A stretch of 6,999 bases of DNA from an uncultured Erysipelotrichaceae bacterium (GCA_902803275.1 CADCPE010000036.1:1-6999); one strand, 5' to 3'; positions 1 through 6,787 are shown, counted from the stretch's first letter. The notes: generated from the sequence alone by a model not told the origin. Program-made: numbers and translations.

Positions 1-1544
1 AAGGGTATCTCGGTGAGCCGGTCACAAAGGCCGATATCACAGTTCCTGCATACTTCAACGATGCACAGCGTCAGGCAACAAAGGATGCCGGCAAGATCGC
101 TGGTTTCGATGTCGAAAGGATCATCAATGAACCGACAGCTGCAGCTTTGGCTTTCGGTATCGACAAGACTGATAAGGAAATGAAGGTCCTGGTATTCGAC
201 TTAGGTGGCGGTACCTTCGATGTTTCCATCCTGGATCTGGCTGACGGTACTTTCGAAGTACTGGCTACAGCCGGTGATAACCACTTAGGCGGTGATGACT
301 TCGATAATGTCGTTGTTGACTGGATGGCTGATGAATTCAAGAAAGCTCATCACGGCATCGATCTTAAGGCCGACAGAATGGCTCTTCAGAGATTGAAGGA
401 AGCTGCCGAAAAGGCTAAGAAGGACTTGAGTTCAATGGTTCAGACTCACATCTCATTACCGTTCGTATCAGCTGATGAATCAGGTCCTCTACATCTGGAT
501 ATGGATCTGACCAGAGCTAATTTCGATAAGATGACCAAACATCTGGTAGACCGTACAGTCGGACCGGTCAGACAGGCTTTAAAAGATGCCGGTATGACTC
601 CTAACGACATTGATGAAGTACTGCTCGTCGGTGGTTCTACAAGGATGATCTCTGTTCAGGAAGCTGTCAAGGCTGAACTGGGCAAGGAGCCTAACAGAAG
701 TGTCAACCCTGATGAAGTCGTTGCCATGGGCGCAGCTATCCAGGGCGGTATCCTGATGGGCGACAACCCTAACGATGTCCTGCTGCTTGATGTTACACCG
801 TTATCGCTCGGTATCGAGACCTTAGGCGGTGTCATGACTGTGCTGATCCCAAGGAATACCACTATTCCTACCCAGAAGTCACAGATCTTCTCAACAGCTG
901 CCGATAATCAGCCGGCTGTCGATATCCACGTATTGCAGGGTGAAAGACCGATGGCTGCCGACAACAAGACGCTGGGCAACTTCCAGCTGACCGGCATTGC
1001 GCCAGCCAGAAGAGGTATCCCGCAGATCGAAGTAACATTCGACATCGATGTCAATGGTATCGTTCATGTATCCGCATTAGACAAGGGTACAAACAAGAAA
1101 CAGGAGATAACGATCACCAACTCATCAGGCTTGTCAGACGAAGAAATCGACAAGATGGTCAGAGAAGCTGAAGAAAACAAGGCTGCCGATGACAAGAGAA
1201 GGGAAGAGATCGAACTCAAAAACAAGGCTGAAAGCTTCATCGCTCAGATCGACCAGCAGCTTGAAGGCGACAATCCTAATGTCACAGCCGATCAGAAGGC
1301 TCAGGTCAAGGCATTAAGAGATGAACTGCAGTCAGCTATCGACAAGAATGACTACGATCATCTCAAGAGCAAGCTCGATGAACTTGAAAAGGCCGCTCAG
1401 GCCATGGGCGAAGCAATGTACCAGCAGCAGGCCAATGCTTCTGGCAATGCCAACTATAATGGTACAGGCTATACAAGTGATTCAGGCAACAGCAGCGGCA
1501 ACAACAACGATGATGTTGTAGATGCCGATTTCAAGACAAAATAA
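1..1544 (+). CDS. dnaK: Chaperone protein DnaK (Hsp70), 5'-truncated by window edge
   Basis: ATP-driven Hsp70 chaperone that binds exposed hydrophobic segments of client proteins in the cytoplasm, working with DnaJ and GrpE. The first complete codon is at position 3 and 513 residues are visible. About the first 105-115 residues (the start of the nucleotide-binding domain) lie outside the window, judged against the family length of roughly 610. Visible in order (fragment numbering): the Hsp70 signature VPAYFNDAQRQATKDAG around 14-30, the phosphate-binding loop FDLGGGTFD at 65-73, the adenosine-site VGGSTR at 209-214, the hydrophobic interdomain linker VLLLD at 259-263, the beta-sandwich substrate-binding domain with TTIPTQKSQIF, a helical lid, and an Asn/Ser/Gly-rich tail from about 471 ending DDVVDADFKTK. 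No frameshift is seen. dnaJ follows 32 bp downstream in the usual Gram-positive operon order. Upstream hrcA and grpE are expected but not visible. Identification is essentially certain. Confidence 0.98.
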   Translation, partial: GYLGEPVTKADITVPAYFNDAQRQATKDAGKIAGFDVERIINEPTAAALAFGIDKTDKEMKVLVFDLGGGTFDVSILDLADGTFEVLATAGDNHLGGDDFDNVVVDWMADEFKKAHHGIDLKADRMALQRLKEAAEKAKKDLSSMVQTHISLPFVSADESGPLHLDMDLTRANFDKMTKHLVDRTVGPVRQALKDAGMTPNDIDEVLLVGGSTRMISVQEAVKAELGKEPNRSVNPDEVVAMGAAIQGGILMGDNPNDVLLLDVTPLSLGIETLGGVMTVLIPRNTTIPTQKSQIFSTAADNQPAVDIHVLQGERPMAADNKTLGNFQLTGIAPARRGIPQIEVTFDIDVNGIVHVSALDKGTNKKQEITITNSSGLSDEEIDKMVREAEENKAADDKRREEIELKNKAESFIAQIDQQLEGDNPNVTADQKAQVKALRDELQSAIDKNDYDHLKSKLDELEKAAQAMGEAMYQQQANASGNANYNGTGYTSDSGNSSGNNNDDVVDADFKTK

Positions 1545-1562
1545 TAAAACAATGATTTTAGG

Positions 1563-1571
1563 AAGGGAGGT
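1563..1571 (+). promoter_or_regulatory. Shine-Dalgarno site of dnaJ
   Basis: AAGGGAGGT lies 5 bases before a GTG codon at 1577-1579. This strong match supports the GTG as the true dnaJ start, since no ATG in the same frame lies close to it and the protein from this GTG begins exactly where J-domain proteins begin. Confidence 0.85.
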
Positions 1572-1576
1572 ATAAA

Positions 1577-2722
1577 GTGGCCGACAAACGTGATTATTAT
1601 GACGTCCTTGGGATATCCAAAGGCGCGAGTGATGATGAAATAAAAAAAGCCTATCGCAAGTTGGCTAAGCAATATCACCCCGATGTGAATAAAGCTCCGG
1701 ATGCGGAAGCAAAATTCAAGGAAATCAATGAGGCCTATGAGGTCCTGTCAGATCCACAGAAGAAAGCCACCTATGACCAGTTCGGTCATGCAGGCATGGA
1801 CGGTGCCGGTGGCTTCTCCGGATTTGATGGCTTCTCCGGCTTCTCCGGAATGAATATGGATGATCTGGGAGATATCTTCTCAAGCTTCATGGGAGGCATG
1901 GGAGGATTCTCCGGATTCAACTTCCGCGGATCGTCTTCTCGAAGAAGCACCAGTCCGATCAAGGGCGACAACCGTTATATGTCCATGGATATCGACTTCC
2001 TTGATGCCGTTCACGGGGTAGACAAGATCGTCAACATCACTGTTGACAAGAAATGTCCGCATTGTGACGGAACGGGCGCACAAAGCAAATCAGACATCGA
2101 AACCTGTCCGACATGCCGCGGTACAGGCAGGGTGACAAGGCAATCAAGAACACCGTTCGGTGTCGTACAGCAGCAGAGTGTCTGTCCGGATTGTAAAGGA
2201 AACGGCAAGAGAATAAAGAAGATCTGTCCTTACTGCAACGGCGAAGGCTACAACAACGTCAAGGAACAGGTTGAAGTATCGATCCCTGCCGGCATCAATT
2301 CCGGCCAGCAGATCAGAGTTGCCGGATACGGTGAGCGCGGTGAGAACGGTGGACCTAACGGCGATCTGTATATCGAAATAAGAGTTAGACCGCACAAGTA
2401 CTTTACAAGAGAAGGCAACAATATCCATATCAGCGTTCCTATCTCCAGTGTCGACGCAACGATCGGCACGGTCGTCGATGTCCCGACAGCCTATGGGGAT
2501 GTTGAACTGACGATCCCGGCGGGAACGCAGCCGGGTCAGCAGCTTCGTCTAAAAGGCTATGGAGTAAAAGACCTTAGAAGCAAGAATGTCGGTGACCAGT
2601 ATGTGGAAGTCCGCGTTGAGATCCCTAAGAAACTCTCCAGGGAAGAAAAGGAACTCTATGAAAAACTGGCTAACCGGAAGAAAGAAAACGTATTCGAAAA
2701 ATTCAAGAAATCATTTAAGTAG
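1577..2722 (+). CDS. dnaJ: Chaperone protein DnaJ (type I Hsp40)
   Basis: Co-chaperone that delivers unfolded clients to DnaK and stimulates its ATPase. The 381-residue product, starting at GTG, has the full class I layout. The J-domain spans about 5-70 with the catalytic HPD at 34-36. The Gly/Phe/Met-rich linker spans about 74-120. The zinc-finger region has four CxxCxGxG motifs with cysteines at 160/163, 177/180, 203/206 and 217/220 (CPHCDGTG, CPTCRGTG, CPDCKGNG, CPYCNGEG), so both zinc sites look intact. Two C-terminal beta-sandwich client-binding domains follow, with a Lys-rich end. Length is normal for the family. It lies 32 bp after dnaK with no visible terminator between, so co-transcription is likely. 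The stop codon sits inside a perfect inverted repeat. Confidence 0.98.
   Translation: MADKRDYYDVLGISKGASDDEIKKAYRKLAKQYHPDVNKAPDAEAKFKEINEAYEVLSDPQKKATYDQFGHAGMDGAGGFSGFDGFSGFSGMNMDDLGDIFSSFMGGMGGFSGFNFRGSSSRRSTSPIKGDNRYMSMDIDFLDAVHGVDKIVNITVDKKCPHCDGTGAQSKSDIETCPTCRGTGRVTRQSRTPFGVVQQQSVCPDCKGNGKRIKKICPYCNGEGYNNVKEQVEVSIPAGINSGQQIRVAGYGERGENGGPNGDLYIEIRVRPHKYFTREGNNIHISVPISSVDATIGTVVDVPTAYGDVELTIPAGTQPGQQLRLKGYGVKDLRSKNVGDQYVEVRVEIPKKLSREEKELYEKLANRKKENVFEKFKKSFK
1811..1848 (+). repeat. Short direct repeats in the dnaJ Gly/Phe region
   Basis: GGCTTCTCCGG occurs at 1811-1821, 1829-1839 and 1838-1848, the last two overlapping. A related GGATTCTCCGG occurs near 1903-1913. They encode repeated Gly-Phe-Ser-Gly units of the flexible linker after the J-domain. 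The identical codons suggest recent slippage or duplication within the linker, and the reading frame is kept. Confidence 0.6.
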
Positions 2723-2740
2723 GCGATGTCCTACTTAAAT
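2713..2740 (+). terminator. Perfect 11-bp inverted repeat over the dnaJ stop; hairpin, possible weak terminator or processing site
   Basis: ATTTAAGTAGG (2713-2723) and CCTACTTAAAT (2730-2740) are exact reverse complements separated by the 6-base loop CGATGT. The dnaJ TAG codon (2720-2722) is in the left arm. No run of T follows (TAAGACTTG comes next), so this is not a typical intrinsic terminator. It could be a partial terminator, an mRNA 3'-end stabiliser or processing hairpin between dnaJ and clpB, or a DNA operator. The structure is seen directly; its role is inferred. Confidence 0.5.
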
Positions 2741-2752
2741 TAAGACTTGATG

Positions 2753-2779
2753 TTAGCACTCAATTATTAAAAGTGCTAA
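2753..2779 (+). promoter_or_regulatory. CIRCE operator (HrcA binding site) upstream of clpB
   Basis: TTAGCACTC (2753-2761), a 9-base spacer (2762-2770), and AAGTGCTAA (2771-2779) match the CIRCE consensus TTAGCACTC-N9-GAGTGCTAA with one mismatch, at the first base of the right arm. CIRCE is the operator of the heat-shock repressor HrcA. Its last bases run into the clpB Shine-Dalgarno, and it lies 14 bases before the clpB ATG. This position fits repression of a separate clpB transcript that is relieved by heat. I could not identify a convincing promoter. A weak candidate is TTTAAG (2714-2719) with TAAATT (2736-2741), spacer 16, which would put the operator just after the transcription start. 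Confidence 0.92.
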
Positions 2780-2785
2780 AGGAGG
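2778..2785 (+). promoter_or_regulatory. Shine-Dalgarno site of clpB, overlapping CIRCE
   Basis: AAAGGAGG lies 8 bases before the ATG at 2794. It decides the start: an in-frame GTG at 2773 sits inside the CIRCE right arm and upstream of this site, so it would translate the binding site itself and is not a credible start. Confidence 0.88.
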
Positions 2786-2793
2786 TAACAGAT

Positions 2794-5346
2794 ATGAATC
2801 CTGAATTGATGACGGAAAAACTGCAGGAAATATTAATGAAGGCCTTGCAGATATGTACGGAAAACAAGAATCCTGAACTGAGTTCTGAGCATATGATGGC
2901 AGCATTCCTCAATGATTCTGATATTGCGGAAATGCTGAACAGTTTCCATACGGATGTGAACAGACTCGTCTCGATAAATGATCAGTATCTTTCGAAACTG
3001 CCTGTATCAGACAGTGCAGCCAATCCAAACGTCGATCATTATGTATACAACGCGTATCTTGAGGCGGAAAGAAAATCCAAACAGCGCAAGGATAAATATA
3101 TCTCCATGTTCGATATGTTTATCGCCACACTGTTCAACAACTCAGCCGTATGTGCTGAACTATGCAAATACTGTCGTTTTTCAAGGAATGACCTTGAAGA
3201 TCGATATTCAATAGAAAGGGGTGCAACCATGATCAACAACAAAGAAGATGAAAACAACCTCAACCCTTTAAAGAAATACGGACGCAATCTGGTCGATGAT
3301 GTGCGTAACGGCAAGATCGACCCGGTCATCGGCCGTGACGACGAGATAAGAAGGGTCATCGAGATCCTTTCCCGCAAGACCAAGAACAATCCGGTTCTGA
3401 TCGGTGAACCGGGTGTCGGCAAGACAGCGATCGTCGAAGGACTCGCCTGGCGTATCTTTAATAACGATGTGCCTCTCGGTCTAAAAGATAAAGACCTGAT
3501 CGAACTTGACATGGGCTCTTTGATCGCCGGTGCCAAGTATCGTGGTGAATTTGAAGAGCGTCTAAAGGCCGTACTTAAAGAGATCGAAAACGCCGATGGC
3601 AGGATCATCCTGTTTATCGATGAGATTCACAACCTGGTCGGTGCCGGAAAGAGTGAAGGCGCCATGGATGCCGCCAATCTGCTCAAGCCGATGCTGGCAA
3701 GAGGAGAACTGAGATGTATCGGTGCTACGACTTTCAACGAGTATCGTCAGTATATCGAGAAAGACTCCGCGCTGGAAAGAAGATTCCAGAAGGTCAGTGT
3801 CGATGAACCGAGCGTTGAAGATACGATCTCGATCTTAAGAGGTCTCAAGGACCGTTTTGAAGCTCATCACGGTGTCAAGATCAAGGATGATGCGATCATT
3901 GCGGCAGCTACACTGTCTGACCGCTATATCTCTGACCGTTTCCTGCCGGATAAGGCGATCGACCTGGTCGATGAGGCCTGTGCCGCGACCAGAGTCGAAA
4001 TGGATTCCAAACCGGTCGAGCTGGATGAACTCACCAGGAAGATCGATACGCTGGAAATAGAGAAGGTCTCCTTGAAGAAAGAGACGGAAGATGAAAAGGC
4101 CAAGAAGCGTCTGGAAGAACTTGACAAGGATCTTGAAGGTCTCAAGGAAAAGAAAGCCGTTCTTGATGCCAGATGGATCAAGGAAAAAGAAGATCTGGGC
4201 AAAGTCAAGGAACTCAAGGAACAGCTTGAAAGAGCCAAACTGGAAATGTCGGAAGCTCAAAGCAGCGCCGACTACGAGAAGGCATCAAAGCTGCAGTATG
4301 AAACGATCCCGAATCTGGAGAAGCAGCTCAATGATCTTTCCAACGAAGATGAAGGCAGGATGCTTTCGGAAGTCGTTGATGAAGAAAGCATTGCCAAGGT
4401 CGTATCCAAATGGACACACATCGACGTCTCCAAACTGCTGTCTTCACAAAGAGAGAAGCTCCTGCATCTGAAGGATCAGCTCTCTTTAAGAGTTGTCGGC
4501 CAGGATGAAGCGCTTGATCTTGTTACTGATGCGATCCTGAGATCAAAAGCTCAGGTATCCGATACCAACAGACCGATCGGTTCATTCATGTTCCTGGGTC
4601 CTACCGGAGTAGGCAAGACTGAAGTTGCCAAGGCTTTGGCTGAACAGCTGTTTGATGATGAATCAAAGATCGTCAGGATCGATATGTCTGAATACATGGA
4701 GAAGTTCTCCGTATCAAGGCTCATCGGTGCTCCTCCAGGATATGTAGGATATGAAGAGGGCGGACAGCTCACGGAAGCCGTAAGAAGAAAACCTTATTCG
4801 ATCGTCCTGCTTGATGAGATCGAAAAAGCCCATCCTGATGTCTTCAATATCCTGCTGCAGATTTTGGATGATGGACGTATCACTGATTCAAAAGGTGTCA
4901 CAGTTGACTTCAAGAATACGATCATCATCATGACTTCCAACCTCGGTTCAGAATTTGCGTTTGAACCTGATCAGGAAAAGAAGCGCAAGGAATATGAAGA
5001 GATCGTCAAGATGACTTTCAAACCGGAATTCATCAACCGTATCGATGAGATCATCATCTTTAATCCGCTGGATAAGGAAATGATCGTCAAAGTTGCACAG
5101 AAGTTTCTGAACATCCTCAAGAAGCGTCTTGGTGAAAATGATATTGAACTGACCGTTACACCAAAAGCGATGGACAGGATCATTGAAATGGGCTTTGATG
5201 AAACATACGGCGCCCGTCCGATGAAACGTCATATTCAAAGAGAAGTGGAATCACTGATCGCCAAATTCCTGTTGGAGAATTATGATGCCAAGAAGATCGA
5301 AGTGGACGTTGAAAACAATAATTATACAGTAAGAAGGCTTGATTAA
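2794..5346 (+). CDS. clpB: ATP-dependent disaggregase ClpB (Hsp100)
   Basis: Hexameric AAA+ machine that pulls polypeptides out of aggregates together with DnaK/DnaJ. From the ATG after the AAAGGAGG site it has 850 residues, normal for ClpB. It has a divergent N-domain (about 1-145). AAA-1 has Walker A GEPGVGKT at 204-211, pore loop KYRG at 248-251, Walker B with D276/E277, and arginine fingers R329/R330. A long coiled-coil middle domain (about 400-525) includes the ClpB hallmark YEKASKLQYETIPNLEK. AAA-2 has Walker A GPTGVGKT at 602-609, pore-loop Y653, Walker B D674/E675, sensor N716, R749, and sensor-2 GAR at 806-808. The full-length middle domain and the absence of an IGF/IGL ClpP-docking tripeptide separate it from ClpC and ClpA. 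CIRCE upstream implies HrcA control. A hairpin terminator overlaps the stop. All catalytic motifs are intact. Confidence 0.97.
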   Translation: MNPELMTEKLQEILMKALQICTENKNPELSSEHMMAAFLNDSDIAEMLNSFHTDVNRLVSINDQYLSKLPVSDSAANPNVDHYVYNAYLEAERKSKQRKDKYISMFDMFIATLFNNSAVCAELCKYCRFSRNDLEDRYSIERGATMINNKEDENNLNPLKKYGRNLVDDVRNGKIDPVIGRDDEIRRVIEILSRKTKNNPVLIGEPGVGKTAIVEGLAWRIFNNDVPLGLKDKDLIELDMGSLIAGAKYRGEFEERLKAVLKEIENADGRIILFIDEIHNLVGAGKSEGAMDAANLLKPMLARGELRCIGATTFNEYRQYIEKDSALERRFQKVSVDEPSVEDTISILRGLKDRFEAHHGVKIKDDAIIAAATLSDRYISDRFLPDKAIDLVDEACAATRVEMDSKPVELDELTRKIDTLEIEKVSLKKETEDEKAKKRLEELDKDLEGLKEKKAVLDARWIKEKEDLGKVKELKEQLERAKLEMSEAQSSADYEKASKLQYETIPNLEKQLNDLSNEDEGRMLSEVVDEESIAKVVSKWTHIDVSKLLSSQREKLLHLKDQLSLRVVGQDEALDLVTDAILRSKAQVSDTNRPIGSFMFLGPTGVGKTEVAKALAEQLFDDESKIVRIDMSEYMEKFSVSRLIGAPPGYVGYEEGGQLTEAVRRKPYSIVLLDEIEKAHPDVFNILLQILDDGRITDSKGVTVDFKNTIIIMTSNLGSEFAFEPDQEKKRKEYEEIVKMTFKPEFINRIDEIIIFNPLDKEMIVKVAQKFLNILKKRLGENDIELTVTPKAMDRIIEMGFDETYGARPMKRHIQREVESLIAKFLLENYDAKKIEVDVENNNYTVRRLD
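3214..3231 (+). promoter_or_regulatory. Possible internal translation start of clpB (N-domain-less isoform)
   Basis: Within clpB, the purine-rich GAAAGGGG (3214-3221) stands 7 bases before an in-frame ATG (3229-3231, Met146). This is exactly the junction between the N-domain and the AAA-1 module. Starting here would give a 705-residue ClpB without its N-domain. E. coli ClpB is known to produce such a short form from an internal start near codon 149, so the position is meaningful. Use of this start here is inferred. Confidence 0.5.
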
Positions 5347-5359
5347 GCCTTCTTTTATT
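5331..5359 (+). terminator. Intrinsic terminator of clpB, overlapping its stop codon
   Basis: AAGAAGGCTT (5331-5340) and AAGCCTTCTT (5345-5354) pair perfectly around the loop GATT. TTATT follows, so the RNA ends in a moderate U-run. The clpB TAA (5344-5346) is at the loop/right-arm edge. On the opposite strand the same hairpin begins directly after the stop of the convergent NlpC/P60 gene, but there it is followed by ACTGTATAAT, without a T-run. It should work mainly for clpB. Confidence 0.8.
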
Positions 5360-6674
5360 CTGACAGCCAGTATTCTTTATAGTTTCCGTCTTTGCCGTAG
5401 TATTCGGCCATATCGACTCTATAGAAGAAGTATTGAAGAAGCTCTTCTGCCGAATATTTCCTGATGCAGTAGCCCCAGTAGTATTCACTCGTCCCCTGGG
5501 ATTCCGCAACATAGAAGTATCCGTCCTTTAGACCCGCAAGGATGGCAATATGCCCGCCTTCAACCAGATCATCACCGCCCACAAGCAGATCACCAGCCTT
5601 AATTTCACTAAGGGAGGATGCCAGCCAGCTCTTGGGACCTAGATCACTCAGGTCATCCCATTCAGCGATGCCTGCACCCAGATCTCCGGGATCATAGCCG
5701 GCCTGTAGAAGGCACCAGGAGACAAAGCCGCTGCAGTCAAGACCGTTTGGCCATATCCTGTCGTTAGAATACTCGACAAGAATACCGCCCCAGACGGCCG
5801 GTGTGTCTCTGATGAGTTTTTGATCAAGGTTTTCATAGCGCGATTCATCAAGATAAAGACCTATGTGATAATATCTTCCTTCACCGTCACTATAGCGATC
5901 GGTGTAGGAATCGATGCGGCCATTCTCATCAAAATAGTGAATACGGTAAGGAAATTCCAGAGCCAGGAACCAGGCAGTCGCCAGGACGGCGGCTCTGCTT
6001 TGATATCCGGCTTTTTCGATCCTTGAAACAAGTATTGCATCAAGAAGGTCATTATCTTCCCTGGTGTATAGATCCGGAGTGATAAAATCCTTCTCGTAGT
6101 TGAATTCGCTGCCCAGCGGATCAATGAGGTCCGTAACCGTTACATCGAACATATAGGTCTTATTGCTGACTGTTGCCCTGAGTGATGTCTGTCCGTTTTC
6201 AAGCCCTTTTATCGTACCATCCTGTTCAACTTTACAGATACTTTCATCAAGACTCAGGAAAGATGCTTCGTCCTTGTTCGCACTGTCTAGATAATTGAAT
6301 ATACTCTCATTTGCACCGACGGCGATATAGATCACAGAAGCGGTTGCGCTAGAAGCATCAGATAAATATGGATCAAGAAGGCTGTAGTTGCCATAGGTAT
6401 AGCCAAAGCGGTTTTTTATTCTCAGCCCGGAAGGATCTGCTGAGACAGGGATCGCTACAGTATTGTTTTCATCGGTTTCTGCCCAGACGATATTGTCCAG
6501 TGACCAGAAGACTTTGTCTTGAAAAACCAGATAAAGTTCATCATCTTTAATATAGTGATCAATGATTGTGACTTTTAAGCCGCGATAGAGAATAGACAGC
6601 AGCAGTATCAGCACAATCAAGTCCATAAGGATCAGATCCATGACGATCCTTTTTCTGAGTCTCTTCTTTTTCAT
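5355..6674 (-). CDS. Membrane-anchored NlpC/P60-family cysteine peptidase with Ig-like segment (putative peptidoglycan hydrolase)
   Basis: Probable extracytoplasmic cell-wall hydrolase of 439 residues. The N-terminus is strongly basic (KKKRLRKR), followed by one hydrophobic segment (about 12-30) and no evident cleavage site, which suggests a signal anchor with the rest outside. Residues about 115-182 resemble a bacterial Ig-like (Big_2) fold, including VEQDGTIKGLENGQTSLRA. Residues about 190-310 form an uncharacterised helical and aromatic region containing YRIHYF and PAVWGG. The C-terminal domain carries the NlpC/P60 pattern: Cys314 in GLDCSGFVSW as nucleophile, His375 in GGHIAILAG, and a polar third position near AESQG (390-394). 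Family members cleave peptide bonds in peptidoglycan stems; the bond cut here cannot be told. The start is uncertain: the ATG at 6674 has no clear ribosome site, whereas Met12 (6641) has one. It converges on clpB and is separated from the cold-shock gene by a terminator, so it is probably monocistronic. Confidence 0.85.
   Translation of the reverse strand: MKKKRLRKRIVMDLILMDLIVLILLLSILYRGLKVTIIDHYIKDDELYLVFQDKVFWSLDNIVWAETDENNTVAIPVSADPSGLRIKNRFGYTYGNYSLLDPYLSDASSATASVIYIAVGANESIFNYLDSANKDEASFLSLDESICKVEQDGTIKGLENGQTSLRATVSNKTYMFDVTVTDLIDPLGSEFNYEKDFITPDLYTREDNDLLDAILVSRIEKAGYQSRAAVLATAWFLALEFPYRIHYFDENGRIDSYTDRYSDGEGRYYHIGLYLDESRYENLDQKLIRDTPAVWGGILVEYSNDRIWPNGLDCSGFVSWCLLQAGYDPGDLGAGIAEWDDLSDLGPKSWLASSLSEIKAGDLLVGGDDLVEGGHIAILAGLKDGYFYVAESQGTSEYYWGYCIRKYSAEELLQYFFYRVDMAEYYGKDGNYKEYWLSE
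6639..6655 (-). promoter_or_regulatory. Alternative start with ribosome site for the NlpC/P60 gene
   Basis: On the minus strand, AAAAAGGA lies 5 bases before the in-frame ATG of codon 12 (6641-6639). The first ATG (6674) is preceded only by TTTAGAATAT. Starting at codon 12 would remove the basic residues before the membrane segment, which argues against it on topology grounds, so both starts remain open. Confidence 0.35.
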
Positions 6675-6683
6675 ATATTCTAA

Positions 6684-6689
6684 ATTGTA
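6684..6689 (-). promoter_or_regulatory. Candidate -10 box upstream of the NlpC/P60 gene
   Basis: TACAAT on the minus strand matches the -10 consensus at 5 of 6 bases and ends 9 bases before the first ATG. No good -35 hexamer is found at 16-18 bases. If used, transcription would begin at or very near that ATG, giving an almost leaderless message, or a normal leader if codon 12 is the start. The rest of the 6675-6756 gap shows nothing else recognisable. Confidence 0.25.
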
Positions 6690-6756
6690 AGCGCATATTT
6701 ACAAAACCAAACTGAACTTTTTATGAATTGTCTGTGAACAAGATTATTCGGGAAAT

Positions 6757-6787
6757 AAAAAAAACGGGTTCAATGAACCCGTTTTTT
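6757..6787 (-). terminator. Strong intrinsic terminator downstream of the cold-shock gene, likely bidirectional
   Basis: AAAAAACGGGTTC (6759-6771) and GAACCCGTTTTTT (6775-6787) are perfect reverse complements around the loop AAT. Read on the minus strand, the GC-rich stem is followed by eight T (positions 6764-6757), a textbook terminator 19 bases after the cold-shock stop codon. Read on the plus strand, six T also follow the stem, so it can stop transcription both ways. It isolates the NlpC/P60 gene from the cold-shock gene. Confidence 0.93.

Noticed and set aside
147..149. TTG at 147 as the start of dnaK
   Set aside because: The frame stays open to the window edge, and the codons before it encode highly conserved Hsp70 sequence (VPAYFNDAQRQATKDAG), so the gene simply begins outside the window.
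1545..1576. Separate promoter or operator for dnaJ in the dnaK-dnaJ gap
   Set aside because: The 32-bp gap holds only the dnaJ ribosome site. No CIRCE, hairpin or promoter pair is visible.
2773..2775. GTG at 2773 as the clpB start
   Set aside because: It lies in the right arm of CIRCE and upstream of the ribosome site. The ATG at 2794 is correctly spaced.
3039..3608. 189-codon open frame on the minus strand inside clpB
   Set aside because: It is fully antisense to the conserved N-domain and AAA-1 region, its translation is Ser/Arg/Leu-rich with no recognisable domain, and no ribosome site stands out. It is a by-product of clpB codon use.
3835..4260. 141-codon minus-strand open frame opposite the ClpB middle domain
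   Set aside because: The Phe/Leu-rich translation is the expected antisense of Lys/Glu-rich coiled-coil codons. There is no independent support.
5180..5512. 110-codon minus-strand open frame bridging clpB and the NlpC/P60 gene
   Set aside because: It overlaps the ends of two well-supported genes in another frame and crosses their terminator. Its translation resembles no family I know.
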